From Chitinophaga sp. GbtcB8 (GTDB taxonomy: Bacteria > Bacteroidota > Bacteroidia > Chitinophagales > Chitinophagaceae): a DNA stretch of 64,000 bases. The notes under the pieces were generated by a model, which was not told the origin of the DNA, ran no database searches, and saw only the letters and a program-made list of their open reading frames with translations. A program made the position numbers and the translations under genes. The DNA lies in NCBI RefSeq assembly GCF_019091455.1, contig NZ_JAGXJN010000003.1, forward strand, positions 52,548 through 116,547, given 5' to 3'. Shown one piece after another: positions 7,147 to 15,459 of the stretch. Every line of letters begins with the position of its first letter. Positions within the stretch are counted from its first letter, which is position 1.

Positions 7147-9372
7147 ATGAACATGAAGCAACTGGTATTTCTATTAGGGGCACAGGTGTGCCTGTATACT
7201 GCCATCCATGCGCAGCAAACACCGTTAAACGGCAGCAATCTTGATTATGTAGATCCTACCATTGGGAATGTGGGCCAGCTGCTGGAACCCACCCGCCCTA
7301 CGGTGCAGCTGCCCAACCAGATGATACGCATGGCGCCTGACCGGAAAGATTTCCTGGATGACCAGCTTTCCGGCTTTCCGCTGAATATTGTTTCCCACCG
7401 CATGGGAGAAGTATTTTCCCTGAAGCCGGTGGTGAAACCGGTTACCAAAGAAAGCTGGCGCGCCAGGCTTACCTACGACCAGGAAATTACCCGGCCCTGG
7501 TACTATAGCACCTGGCTGGTGGATGATGAGGTGAAGGTGGAGTTTACGCCCGGCGCCAAAACCGGCATTTACCGGTTTACCTTCCCGGCTGCCGGCGATA
7601 AAGCGCTTTTACTGGGCGTGTATAACGATGGCCCATCCGAGTATAAATTTTTATCTGATAAGGAGCTAACAGGTATAGAAACCTACCATGATGATATTGA
7701 GGTATACCTCTATGGCCGGTTCAGCACCGGCGGCGCCACCAGCATATGGGATAATGGGCAGCTGCAGGCCGGCACAGAGAACAGCGGGCGGCATGTAAGA
7801 TCCGTGATCAGCTTCCCGGCTGCCACCAAAACCGTTGAATTTAAATACGCCATTAGTTATGTAAGCGCAGCGCAGGCTAAAAAGAATTATGAAGAAGAGA
7901 TCAGCCAGCCGGCCTTTGATGCAGTAGCTGCCAACGGTAAAAAGCTATGGGCAGCAGCCATGGGCCAGATAAAGGTAGAAGGTGGCACCACTGCGCAAAA
8001 ACGCTCCTTCTACACCGCATTGTACCGCTGTTATGAAAGAATGGTGAATATTACTGAAGATGGCCAGTACTACAGCGGTTATAATAAGCAGGTGAATAAG
8101 GATCCGCGTGCTTTTTACGTGGATGACTGGTCATGGGATACTTACCTGGCCCTGCACCCCCTGCGTATGATCATTAACCCTAAGGTGGAGGAAGATATGT
8201 TGCAGTCTTACGTACGCATGTATGAGCAAAGCGGCTGGATGCCAACCTTCCCGCTCTTGTTTGGCGACAATGCCTGTATGAACGGGTTCCATTCTTCCAT
8301 CATATTTTTAGATGCTTACCGCAAAGGGCTGCGAAATTTTGATGTGCAAAAGGCGTATGAAGGTATGCGTAAGAACGCTACCAGCGCCACTATGCTGCCC
8401 TGGGAAAATGGTGATAAAACACGGCTGGATGACTTTTATCATGAGCATGGTTACTTCCCGGCCCTGCATGAAGGTGAAAAGGAAACAGAACCTAAAGCGC
8501 ATAACTTTGAAAAGCGGCAGGCAGTAGCCATTACACTGGGACATAGCTATGACGACTGGGCTTTGAGCCAGCTGGCTAAAGACCTGGATAAACAGGATGA
8601 CTATACGCAGTTCTCCAAAAGAGGCATGAACTATAAGAACCTCTGGAACAATGAGCGGCAGTTCTTTTTACCTAAAGATGAAAAGGGGAACTGGATCAAT
8701 ATAGATCCTAAGTTTGACGGCGGCATGGGTGGCCGTGATTATTATGATGAAAATAACGGCTGGACCTATATGTGGCAGGTGCAGCAGGATGTACCGGGCC
8801 TGGTGGATTTAATGGGCGGCAAAAAACCTTTTGAAGACCGGCTGGACCAGCTTTTCCGCGAAGGGCTGGACCGTTCCAAATATGCCTTCTGGGCCAAGTT
8901 TCCCGATGCTACCGGTTTGGTGGGCCAGTACTCTATGGGTAATGAGCCCAGCTTTCACATTCCTTACCTGTACAACTTTACGGATGCACCCTGGAAAACG
9001 CAGAAGCATATACGCTTACTGCTGGATGTGTGGTTTAAGGATAACATATTTGGTGTGCCCGGCGATGAAGACGGTGGCGGCATGATGGCCTTTGTGGTAT
9101 TTTCTTCTATGGGCTTTTACCCGCTTACGCCCGGCTTACCGCTGTATACTATAGGCAGCCCGGTGTTCAGCAAAGTAACCATTGACCTGCCCAATGGCAA
9201 AAAGTTTACGCTCACTGCAAAGAACTGTTCTGTTACCAATAAATATATTCAGCATGCTACTATGAACGGCAAGGCGCTGAACACGCCCTGGTTTACGCAC
9301 GATCAGCTGATGAACGGCGGCCAGCTGGTATTGGAAATGGGGCCGGTACCTAATAAAACCTGGGGGAAATAA
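7147..9372 (+). CDS. GH92 family exo-alpha-mannosidase, secreted
   Basis: A 741-residue glycosidase starting MNMKQLVFLL (an ATG two codons later is equally good; an in-frame TTG lies 9 bases upstream). A signal peptide ends near AIHAQ. The N-terminal domain opens with DYVDPTIGNVGQLLEPTRPT, a GH92 hallmark. The (alpha/alpha)6 domain has YVDDWSWDTYLALHPLR, WMPTFPLLFGDN, the catalytic-acid region MGNEPSFHIPYLYNFTDAPW with its conserved Glu, and the glycine-rich GDEDGGGMMAF segment before SSMGFYPLTPG. In most GH92 enzymes that segment reads GNEDCGQMSAW, so this member is divergent at that metal/substrate loop. Family activity is calcium-dependent removal of alpha-linked mannose from N-glycans or mannan. 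Monocistronic; ends at a long bidirectional hairpin. Confidence 0.85.
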   Translation: MNMKQLVFLLGAQVCLYTAIHAQQTPLNGSNLDYVDPTIGNVGQLLEPTRPTVQLPNQMIRMAPDRKDFLDDQLSGFPLNIVSHRMGEVFSLKPVVKPVTKESWRARLTYDQEITRPWYYSTWLVDDEVKVEFTPGAKTGIYRFTFPAAGDKALLLGVYNDGPSEYKFLSDKELTGIETYHDDIEVYLYGRFSTGGATSIWDNGQLQAGTENSGRHVRSVISFPAATKTVEFKYAISYVSAAQAKKNYEEEISQPAFDAVAANGKKLWAAAMGQIKVEGGTTAQKRSFYTALYRCYERMVNITEDGQYYSGYNKQVNKDPRAFYVDDWSWDTYLALHPLRMIINPKVEEDMLQSYVRMYEQSGWMPTFPLLFGDNACMNGFHSSIIFLDAYRKGLRNFDVQKAYEGMRKNATSATMLPWENGDKTRLDDFYHEHGYFPALHEGEKETEPKAHNFEKRQAVAITLGHSYDDWALSQLAKDLDKQDDYTQFSKRGMNYKNLWNNERQFFLPKDEKGNWINIDPKFDGGMGGRDYYDENNGWTYMWQVQQDVPGLVDLMGGKKPFEDRLDQLFREGLDRSKYAFWAKFPDATGLVGQYSMGNEPSFHIPYLYNFTDAPWKTQKHIRLLLDVWFKDNIFGVPGDEDGGGMMAFVVFSSMGFYPLTPGLPLYTIGSPVFSKVTIDLPNGKKFTLTAKNCSVTNKYIQHATMNGKALNTPWFTHDQLMNGGQLVLEMGPVPNKTWGK

Positions 9373-9453
9373 AAGAATGTAAAATCATAAATGTAAAATT
9401 TCAAACCGACGAAGGAGGTTCATAGAGACCATTTAAAAGACTTTATGAACGAG

Positions 9454-9524
9454 ATAAATGTAAAAGTGAAATGCCGCGAATATGGGCCAGTACCCGTATC
9501 GCGGCATTTCACTTTTACATTTAT
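9454..9524. terminator. Long bidirectional hairpin between convergent genes
   Basis: The segment 9454-9485 is inverted at 9493-9524 with a nearly perfect stem of about 31 base pairs (one unpaired base) around the GC core AAATGCCGCGA, flanked by AT arms. It lies between the convergent GH92 gene and the minus-strand gene at 9553 and probably terminates both. An outer copy of the arm word AATGTAAAA occurs at 9377 and again after 9524. Confidence 0.7.
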
Positions 9525-9552
9525 GATTTAAAATTTTACATTTTACATTCTA

Positions 9553-10668
9553 TTACTGCTGCGGCGCTGTCTGGAAAGAAACCTTCTCCACCACCACATC
9601 TAACTTCTTCAGCGCTGCCTGGTCTGATCTTACTTTTTTATCGCCGGTAACCTGGTCATATTGTTTCGGATCGCCGGTATTATTAGCTTTTAGCTGCAGG
9701 GTCACGCCTTTTTTATCCATAGCGCCACCGTCCCAGCTATCGATCATACCGCCGTTGGTCCAGTCAAAACCATTGATGCGGAATGCGCGGCCGTTGATCT
9801 TTATCAGCTTTTCCAGCGGGTCGCCGGGTTTAATACCAAAAGGCGATTTCCATTTGGAATGCTCATGGGTAAAGGTTACGAGCTTGCTTTTATCTTCTTT
9901 AAATACTACTTCCATTTCATTATCCGTGTCCGGGAACACATAGTAACCGGTGCCCAGGTCATTGCCTTCCAGGTCCTGCGCAGGACGGGCTGCTACATTT
10001 TCCTTACCATATTTTTCCGCCAGCTGGTCCGGGGTGGTTAAGGGAAAAATGTTGCGCACATCCCAGTCATACGGATCTGCTGCCGGCGCAGCTGGAGCAG
10101 CGGGTGTGGCAGCAGGCGCTGTAGCGCTAGCAGGCGCGGTTTCCTGGGCGCTGCTGCCCGGTGTTACCGGCTGCCCGGTGGGGGCAGTGGAGGTAGCCGG
10201 TTGTGGCTGGGCAGGTGCTGCCGGCGGTGTGCCGGGAGCTACTGTGGCAAATTCACCGGATTTTATCAGGGTTGCTTTTTCTTCTGTAAGGGCTTTGGCC
10301 TCCCCTTTAAATTTATTTACCGTATAGGTAGCCAGGGGGAACACGTTGTTAGTTTGCAGGTTCATGGCGCGCAGGTTGGCAATCAGCTGCTGCCGGTTAC
10401 AATCACTGAACTGGTACACGTATTTCAGGGCTGCATCCAGGGCCGCAGGGTCCTTTTTCAGCTCCACCATGGTTTTATCTATTTCCAGGCCGCCGGCGCC
10501 GCTGCGCGACATCTGGTCGGCTACAAATACCAGGAGGGGATCATTCTTCTGCTGGAACTTCTCTGCTGCTTTGGTAGAAAAATCTTCGGCCACGGCTTCC
10601 GCCAGCTTCACCTGTGCGCTGACGATCAATGGAAAAATGAGCGCGGCCAATACTAAAATCCTTTTCAT
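9553..10668 (-). CDS. Secreted protein of unknown function with Ala/Pro/Thr linker
   Basis: I do not recognise the family. The 371-residue product has a signal peptide (MKRILVLAALIFPLIVSAQ), a helical N-terminal domain of about 120 residues (two cysteine-free helices around KYVYQFSDCNRQQLIANL), a low-complexity linker from about residue 143 to 198 rich in Ala, Pro, Thr and Gln, and a C-terminal domain beginning YDWDVRNIFPLTTPDQLAEKYG. The C-terminal part, with LGTGYYVFPDTDNEMEVVF and a GxKPGDPLEKL motif, resembles small periplasmic domains that report on a protein's own stability, but I cannot assign it. The linker would let two folded periplasmic domains move independently. The gene is alone between a terminator and the lanthipeptide locus. 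Confidence 0.6.
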   Translation of the reverse strand: MKRILVLAALIFPLIVSAQVKLAEAVAEDFSTKAAEKFQQKNDPLLVFVADQMSRSGAGGLEIDKTMVELKKDPAALDAALKYVYQFSDCNRQQLIANLRAMNLQTNNVFPLATYTVNKFKGEAKALTEEKATLIKSGEFATVAPGTPPAAPAQPQPATSTAPTGQPVTPGSSAQETAPASATAPAATPAAPAAPAADPYDWDVRNIFPLTTPDQLAEKYGKENVAARPAQDLEGNDLGTGYYVFPDTDNEMEVVFKEDKSKLVTFTHEHSKWKSPFGIKPGDPLEKLIKINGRAFRINGFDWTNGGMIDSWDGGAMDKKGVTLQLKANNTGDPKQYDQVTGDKKVRSDQAALKKLDVVVEKVSFQTAPQQ

Positions 10669-10784
10669 GTGTGAGTGGATTGAATAACTGATAATCTAAC
10701 TAATGGTATAAACGCTTCCGTACTCACTAAATTATGCAATATTTCCGCGCGGCCCGTTTTATTCTTAAGGGGAGTGATCTGGGG

Positions 10785-11222
10785 TTAAAAAGCCTGGCCG
10801 GGTTCCAGCATCAGCACCACGCCCTGGTCATGGTCCTCGATCCAGCCTTTCAGAAAGGTGGCTTTGTCCACTTCTATCAGCCCTTTTTCCGGGTCGGCCA
10901 TTAGTATCTGGCTGCCTGGCTGCCCGCTGTTATAGTCCTGCGGGGGTATTACCACAAAATGGTTGCGGTTCCAGAGTATAATGCAGGGCAGGGGCGTTTC
11001 CTGGTCCAGCTGCTCAAAAGTAACAGAAGCTGCCAGGGTATTAAACCCCATTTGCTCGGCTGCCTGCCGCAAATGCAGCAGGGAGGTGCCGTCATGGTCA
11101 ATGGTAACAAACTGCCGCAGGCTTTCCGGCGTATAGGTTTTACCGTAGTGCCGGGCCACCATCCGTAAACAGGTAGGGCCGCAATCCATTTGTGCTAACT
11201 GTCTATAAATTGGAAAGTCCAT
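10785..11222 (-). CDS. Stand-alone peptidase C39 (double-glycine leader peptidase)
   Basis: A 145-residue papain-like C39 domain of the kind normally fused to the N-terminus of bacteriocin ABC exporters. Starting at MDFPIYRQLA, the active-site set is complete: Q8 (oxyanion glutamine six residues before the nucleophile), C14 in QMDCGPTCLRM, H88 in NRNHFVVI and D110 in ILMADPEKG. There are no membrane segments and no ATPase domain, so it is a free protease. I chose the ATG at 11222, which overlaps the end of lanB by 20 bases; a longer frame reaches 11279 but adds an implausible N-terminus. Five nearby lanthipeptide leaders end in Gly-Gly, the C39 recognition site, so this protein very probably removes them. 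No transporter gene is in the window. Confidence 0.85.
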   Translation of the reverse strand: MDFPIYRQLAQMDCGPTCLRMVARHYGKTYTPESLRQFVTIDHDGTSLLHLRQAAEQMGFNTLAASVTFEQLDQETPLPCIILWNRNHFVVIPPQDYNSGQPGSQILMADPEKGLIEVDKATFLKGWIEDHDQGVVLMLEPGQAF

Positions 11223-14200
11223 GTTTGCTGGGTAATGGCTGTTGCTGTTTCTTTTTTTGAATGGCAAGCTGTGATTCATAATAGCGGCTCATAAAATGGT
11301 AGATCACCAGCTCATGTTTGCGCTGGTTGGAGAGCAGCATACGGTTCAGGAACATATGTATATAGCTGGAAAGCTGTTCGTGTACCGGTTGTGCCGACTT
11401 TTGCAAAGCAGCAGTATTGCGCATGGATCGCAGGGTAAAAATAGCGATCACTTCTTCAATGGCATTTTCCGCATCCTGCTGCGGCTGTAAAAAGCTGCCC
11501 AGCTGGCGCATATGCTCCCGGTGTTTATCATTCAGCTGGGTTTGCAGGGCTTTGTCGCCGCCAAACTCCTGGAAAAAGCTTTGCTGCATACGCTTTAGCA
11601 GGGCGGCTTTGGCCGGCAGGTCATAACCCGCATCCTGCAGCAGCATATCAATACCGCGGGCCGCCAGCAGCCAGCGGTAGCTTTCGCCTTCCTCACCTTC
11701 CAGCAGGTCTATACAATCAATAACGGCCTGGCTGTCGTAGTAAAAAAGCGCTTCACTAAGCTCCATCGTTGCCCCGCCGTAGCGTTCAATTTCCCGTTCG
11801 TAGGTATCGGTTTGCAGTTTATGAACAGCGCCGCTGTCCAGATCCGGTTGAAGCGCAGTAAATAATTTTTCCAGCACCGTTTTCCAGAAATCCTTATCCG
11901 TGGCATGGTGAAAGCGGATGCGGATATGATGTTCCGGATCGCTATACCGTAAAAAGAACCATTGATCAATGGCGCCGGCTGCTACCAGCTGCTCCGTTAA
12001 GGGTTTGATCACGGTTTTTAAAATGCGTTCTGCGCTGCTGGTGCCACAATATATTTTTACGTATAGCCATTCACTGCCGGTAATAAAACGGCGTGCAGGC
12101 AAGGCCGGCTGCCTGGCCTCCGTGGCGGTGGAGATATTTACCGGCGTGGCTTTGGCAGCTGCGCGGTGCATGGGTATGATCACCTCGTTGGTGTAGGTGC
12201 CCTCTGCGCTGGTTACCCAGCCCAGGTCTGCGGTGTTTAAAAATTCCTGCAGCTTCACCCGCTCTTTTTTAATGAGCGTAGTGGCCAGCAGCTGCAGGCA
12301 GGCGGCATTGTCCAGGTCTATGAACAATTCATTATCGCCTTCCGCGATCACTAAAAAGCGCGGCAGGTTCCACTGCGTGCGTATTTTACCAAACAGCGCT
12401 GTATAATCCGGTTTTATATTTTTATCCGTTAGCTCCGGGTAATCTTTTTTATGCAATTGCCAGGTGCATTTGCTCAGGATGATCTTTCCATAACGTACCC
12501 GGGGTAAAAAGGGCTCCTGGCCCAGGTGCTCCCAGCCCCAGTAAAGGCCGGAGTGCAGCTGCTGGAACTGCAGGTCGCACAGGAATTTATACGCGGGCAA
12601 ACCGCCTGCGCGGTAGTTATGGGCCGTGCTCAAACGCGGTATCACCCGCTTGTTCAGCTTTTGGGAGCGCAGCACAATGGTATTATTCTGCACGCTTACC
12701 ATCAGGTCAGCGAGCGGTAGCTGGTGGTCTTCAGGCACGCTGCCATTACCCAGGTACACAATTTCATACTCACGCAGCTGGGGGCGCAGTAGAATGTTGC
12801 CTGCCCTGGCTTCCGGCAAGTGTATTACTTCTGCATAAATATAATCCGGGTGCTGGGCAGCTTCTTCCTGTAAACAGTTCTTTACCTGGTCGGTAAGCAA
12901 GGTGTCGCCATGGCAGAAACGGCCCAGCAAATTGGCGGCAGAAGGGCCGTTGCAGGTGCTTAGCTCAAACAGGTAATCACCGGCATCTATATCCGCAGCG
13001 CTTTTGCCCAGCAGGCTGCCCATCAGGTACATACTGTACGGCAGGTCCGGCGTATCGGTTTCTTTCAGCTCATCCAGGTCTTTATCCGTTAATACAATTT
13101 CCGTTTGGTGGTTGCGCAGGCATTCATGCAGCTGTTTTAGCTGGAAGTCCTGCAGCTTACCCCAGGAAATGGAATTGCTGCCCGTGGTTTTTTGATTTAC
13201 AAAAATATCATCTACCAGCGGTGTATGATCCGCCTGCCCGCCGGTATGGCCGGCGTATCCAATGCCGGCTTCTGCATCCAGCGCAATGTTCAGCGGTATT
13301 TCCTGTTCCTCGTAACGTTCCCGGAAAGCCTGGGCAAATTGTTGCAGGTCAGGATTATTATTACGGCGGCTTAGCTTCCAGAGGGGAATAATTTCCTGTT
13401 GAATATCATTAATAACCGTATGGCTAAGCGTATTATGCTGTGTAGCCAGGAACAGGTCTGTTTGTACCAGGTCTTTACTATTGGTGTCCGGCAGCAGCTG
13501 TTTTACCAGCGCATGTGTTTGCAGGTATTTATCAATGCTGGCGCCGGGAGCCTGTAATAGCTGGCGGATGTTTTGCAGCGCTGCGGTAATAGCATCCGTA
13601 TTTTGCAGGGTGGCCAGTTTGTGAATGAGGTGGTTAAAAAATTCTTCGCCGGTAACGGTGGGCTCCAGCTCACTTACCAGGATCTGGCTGTCTATGAGCT
13701 CCTGGATGAACTCACGTGCTTCACCCATCGTAATATCATCGCTCACAATACTTTCACATAATTGCGCAATGGTAGCGCCCTGTTTTGCTGTTTCTAAAAT
13801 AGCATCCAGGTAATCCGTACAGTTCACGGAGGTAAGATCATAATGCCGGAACTTATTTTTTACCGTAAAGGAGGCATAGCGGTAAGCGTTACCGATCTGG
13901 TATAATGAATTATTCGGCACATAGGTCAGCTGTTGTTGTATCTCCGGCAGCTGTGTGATCATGGCGGCCAGTTCTGCCACATAGTTCATATCCAGCCGGC
14001 AGTGTTTTTTATGCTGCTCCATAGGCGCCAGCTCCACGCGGGTAGCAGCCGCTACCTGCCCGGTTGCACAACCGGCAAATAAGCCATAGGGCGTGCTGCG
14101 CGTGCACATACGCAGAATATAACGGAACAGCGCTGCTACCAGCTTGTTCACTTCCTTTTCGCCTGTAATGAGGCCCTGTTGCCACTTTTGCAGCTCCTGG

Positions 14201-14367
14201 CATAGTTCCGGGGAAGCAATGTAAATGGCTTCCAGCAAATAAGGTTGTGTAAAGATCTCTTTCACCCGGTCGTTTAATGCAGACAGGGGAATATCATTAA
14301 ACTGATCCAGGAATTGCAGGGGTAACAAGGGGGTTCTGATCAGGTAAAAATCTTTAGCAGCTATCAT
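11203..14367 (-). CDS. lanB: Class I lanthipeptide dehydratase LanB, full length
   Basis: A 1054-residue enzyme with both halves of a classical LanB. The N-terminal lantibiotic dehydratase domain (about 1-700) opens with FYLIRTPLLPL and contains RMCTRSTPYGLFAGC, the signature of the glutamyl-tRNA-dependent glutamylation domain. The C-terminal SpaB_C elimination domain (about 765-1040) begins WLYVKIYCGTSSAERIL and includes FLRYSDPEHHIRIRF. Family chemistry: Ser and Thr in the precursor core are glutamylated from Glu-tRNA and eliminated to dehydroalanine and dehydrobutyrine. Some Bacteroidota lanthipeptide clusters (pinensin type) split these halves into two genes; this one does not. It is transcribed away from the six precursor genes, with the C39 protease gene coupled downstream. 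Confidence 0.92.
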   Translation of the reverse strand: MIAAKDFYLIRTPLLPLQFLDQFNDIPLSALNDRVKEIFTQPYLLEAIYIASPELCQELQKWQQGLITGEKEVNKLVAALFRYILRMCTRSTPYGLFAGCATGQVAAATRVELAPMEQHKKHCRLDMNYVAELAAMITQLPEIQQQLTYVPNNSLYQIGNAYRYASFTVKNKFRHYDLTSVNCTDYLDAILETAKQGATIAQLCESIVSDDITMGEAREFIQELIDSQILVSELEPTVTGEEFFNHLIHKLATLQNTDAITAALQNIRQLLQAPGASIDKYLQTHALVKQLLPDTNSKDLVQTDLFLATQHNTLSHTVINDIQQEIIPLWKLSRRNNNPDLQQFAQAFRERYEEQEIPLNIALDAEAGIGYAGHTGGQADHTPLVDDIFVNQKTTGSNSISWGKLQDFQLKQLHECLRNHQTEIVLTDKDLDELKETDTPDLPYSMYLMGSLLGKSAADIDAGDYLFELSTCNGPSAANLLGRFCHGDTLLTDQVKNCLQEEAAQHPDYIYAEVIHLPEARAGNILLRPQLREYEIVYLGNGSVPEDHQLPLADLMVSVQNNTIVLRSQKLNKRVIPRLSTAHNYRAGGLPAYKFLCDLQFQQLHSGLYWGWEHLGQEPFLPRVRYGKIILSKCTWQLHKKDYPELTDKNIKPDYTALFGKIRTQWNLPRFLVIAEGDNELFIDLDNAACLQLLATTLIKKERVKLQEFLNTADLGWVTSAEGTYTNEVIIPMHRAAAKATPVNISTATEARQPALPARRFITGSEWLYVKIYCGTSSAERILKTVIKPLTEQLVAAGAIDQWFFLRYSDPEHHIRIRFHHATDKDFWKTVLEKLFTALQPDLDSGAVHKLQTDTYEREIERYGGATMELSEALFYYDSQAVIDCIDLLEGEEGESYRWLLAARGIDMLLQDAGYDLPAKAALLKRMQQSFFQEFGGDKALQTQLNDKHREHMRQLGSFLQPQQDAENAIEEVIAIFTLRSMRNTAALQKSAQPVHEQLSSYIHMFLNRMLLSNQRKHELVIYHFMSRYYESQLAIQKKKQQQPLPSKHGLSNL

Positions 14368-14418
14368 GACGCAGATCGTTAAAAAATGAAAATTAGCGCA
14401 TTTGCATAAAGCCGGATA

Positions 14419-14498
14419 TCCCCTTAAACAGGGATATTTTTAACTTATCTACCTCGAAAAAGGCAGGATAATTTACAAAAATCCCCTTTTTACAGGGG
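14419..14498. promoter_or_regulatory. Two related inverted-repeat motifs in the divergent lanB/precursor region
   Basis: TCCCCTTAAACAGGGA (14419-14434) and TCCCCTTTTTACAGGGG (14482-14498) share the form TCCCCTT-spacer-ACAGGG and start 63 bases apart, about six helical turns. The first extends to a perfect ATATCCC/GGGATAT dyad. They lie between the divergent lanB and precursor starts, so they may be operators, possibly for the LuxR-type regulator at 17545. The alternative is RNA hairpins, since both are followed by short T-rich stretches. Confidence 0.35.
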
Positions 14499-14520
14499 GC
14501 GGCTGCCTTTTATTTTTCTT

Positions 14521-14529
14521 TACTTTTAG
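14521..14529 (+). promoter_or_regulatory. Possible -7 element for the precursor operon
   Basis: TACTTTTAG resembles the Bacteroidota -7 consensus TAnnTTTG and lies 39 bases before the first precursor ATG. No TTTG or TTG is seen about 19 bases upstream, so the call is weak and may imply activator dependence. Confidence 0.25.
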
Positions 14530-14567
14530 ATACACTGTAATTCCACTGCCACCTAAATCTTGCTACT

Positions 14568-14747
14568 ATGAAGCCGTCACCCTCAAAGAAACTGCTCCTG
14601 CAGAAAATTAAAATTTCATCTTTCAGCAAAACCGTTACCACGGGTCCTAAAGAAGCATACATCCGCACTGTGCAGGTTTGCACCACGCCGGGTGATACGG
14701 TTTGCTTCAGCGACTTTGTAGCCTGTAACACGGTTTTGTGCGCTTAA
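14568..14747 (+). CDS. Lanthipeptide precursor A, divergent, without Gly-Gly leader
   Basis: A 59-residue peptide, first of six precursors. Its N-terminus (KKLLLQKIKISSFSK) aligns with the leader of the others (KKLSLGKIKIASLSK), but the Gln-Glu and Gly-Gly end of the leader is missing: it reads TVTTGPKEAY. The C-terminal half is rich in Thr/Ser with four cysteines, including QVCTTPGDTVCFSDF and ACNTVLCA, so LanB/LanC modification is plausible. Without a double glycine it would need a different protease or a different cut site. It may be a degenerate copy, or a true second type of product. The gene starts 200 bases from the divergent lanB start and 48 bases before precursor B. Confidence 0.7.
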   Translation: MKPSPSKKLLLQKIKISSFSKTVTTGPKEAYIRTVQVCTTPGDTVCFSDFVACNTVLCA

Positions 14748-14795
14748 CAATTACCGGATTCATTTTTCATTTTATAACGTTAAACTGTAAGTCTC

Positions 14796-14957
14796 ATGAA
14801 AAAAAGCATGGAGAAAAAATTGACATTGGGCAAAATTAAAATTGCCAAATTAAGCCAGTCAGAACAGGCTAACCGTAAAGGTGGCGCTGCCTTCCGTCCT
14901 ACTTATACTGGCTGCAGCCTTTATAAATGCCCCCCGCCCCCTGAAAGGGAAAATTAA
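14796..14957 (+). CDS. Lanthipeptide precursor B (two-cysteine core)
   Basis: A 53-residue peptide with leader KKLTLGKIKIAKLSQSEQ followed by RKGG at residues 27-30. The predicted core is 23 residues, AAFRPTYTG then CSLYKC and a PPPPEREN tail. It holds only two Thr, one Ser and two Cys, so at most two thioether rings. The ring-poor core and proline tail differ from D-F, but the tail recurs in precursor C. Too short to be found by ordinary gene calling; supported by the leader match to C-F and by spacing (22 bases to C). Confidence 0.85.
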   Translation: MKKSMEKKLTLGKIKIAKLSQSEQANRKGGAAFRPTYTGCSLYKCPPPPEREN

Positions 14958-14978
14958 CCTTCAAAACAGGATGTTACC

Positions 14979-15155
14979 ATGAAAAAACAACCTTTAAAAA
15001 AGCTGCACCTGGGCAAGATAAAAATTGCCAGCCTGAGCCGCTCCAGACAAGAAATGATCAAAGGTGGCGAAGCCATGCTGGTCACTTTTATGAACACCTG
15101 CAGTGTACTGTGCCCTACCCGGCCCTGTATCACGCCTCCGCCACCGGAGCAATAA
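14979..15155 (+). CDS. Lanthipeptide precursor C (TCSVLC core, proline tail)
   Basis: A 58-residue peptide with leader KKLHLGKIKIASLSRSRQ ending in IKGG at residues 27-30. The 28-residue core contains NTCSVLCPTRPC, three cysteines, four Thr and one Ser, and ends CITPPPPEQ. The TCSVLC block is repeated almost exactly in precursor F (GTCSVLCSLRIC), while the PPPPE tail is shared with precursor B. It lies 21 bases after B and 50 bases before D in one transcription unit. Confidence 0.88.
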   Translation: MKKQPLKKLHLGKIKIASLSRSRQEMIKGGEAMLVTFMNTCSVLCPTRPCITPPPPEQ

Positions 15156-15205
15156 TGTTGTTGGAACGTAAACAAAGAAGTGTTGAATCTAAAATCATTT
15201 TAACA

Positions 15206-15376
15206 ATGAAACGTAAACCTTCAAAAAAGCTGGGTCTTGCAAAGATCAAGATTGCCAGCCTTAGTAAAGCCAGGCAGGAAGCAGTTAAAGGTGGTGTGGC
15301 TACAACATCCTCCATTAAGATCAGCTGCATTAGCCAGGGTGCGCCCATTTGCAGCGATGATTCCTGTATTTTCTAA
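15206..15376 (+). CDS. Lanthipeptide precursor D (ISQG-ICS-DSC core)
   Basis: A 56-residue peptide with leader KKLGLAKIKIASLSKARQ ending in VKGG at residues 27-30. The 26-residue core starts VATTSSIKISC and ends ISQGAPICSDDSCIF, with two Thr, six Ser and three Cys, compatible with three lanthionine rings. A longer frame from 15110 exists but overlaps precursor C and has no leader character, so the ATG at 15206 (MKRKPSKK) is preferred. A terminator hairpin follows within 15 bases. Confidence 0.9.
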   Translation: MKRKPSKKLGLAKIKIASLSKARQEAVKGGVATTSSIKISCISQGAPICSDDSCIF

Positions 15377-15390
15377 CGTGTTGCCTGTAT

Positions 15391-15425
15391 AAAAAAGGTC
15401 CGCCCGGAACGTGGCGGGCCTTTTT
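15391..15425 (+). terminator. Terminator inside the precursor array (between D and E)
   Basis: AAAAAGGTCCGCC (15392-15404) pairs with GGCGGGCCTTTTT (15413-15425) around an eight-base loop, a GC-rich stem ending in five T. It should end or attenuate the A-D transcript so that E, F and lanC are expressed at a lower level or from another promoter. Confidence 0.75.
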
Positions 15426-15459
15426 AAATGGCATACACCAATCGTAAACCTGCAGTCAA

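Noticed and set aside
9950..10327. 125-codon Ala/Gly/Val-rich plus-strand frame
   Set aside because: Mirror of the low-complexity linker in the minus-strand secreted protein.
15110..15205. N-terminal extension of precursor D
   Set aside because: Overlaps the end of precursor C and lacks leader pattern; start at 15206 gives the conserved 30-residue leader.
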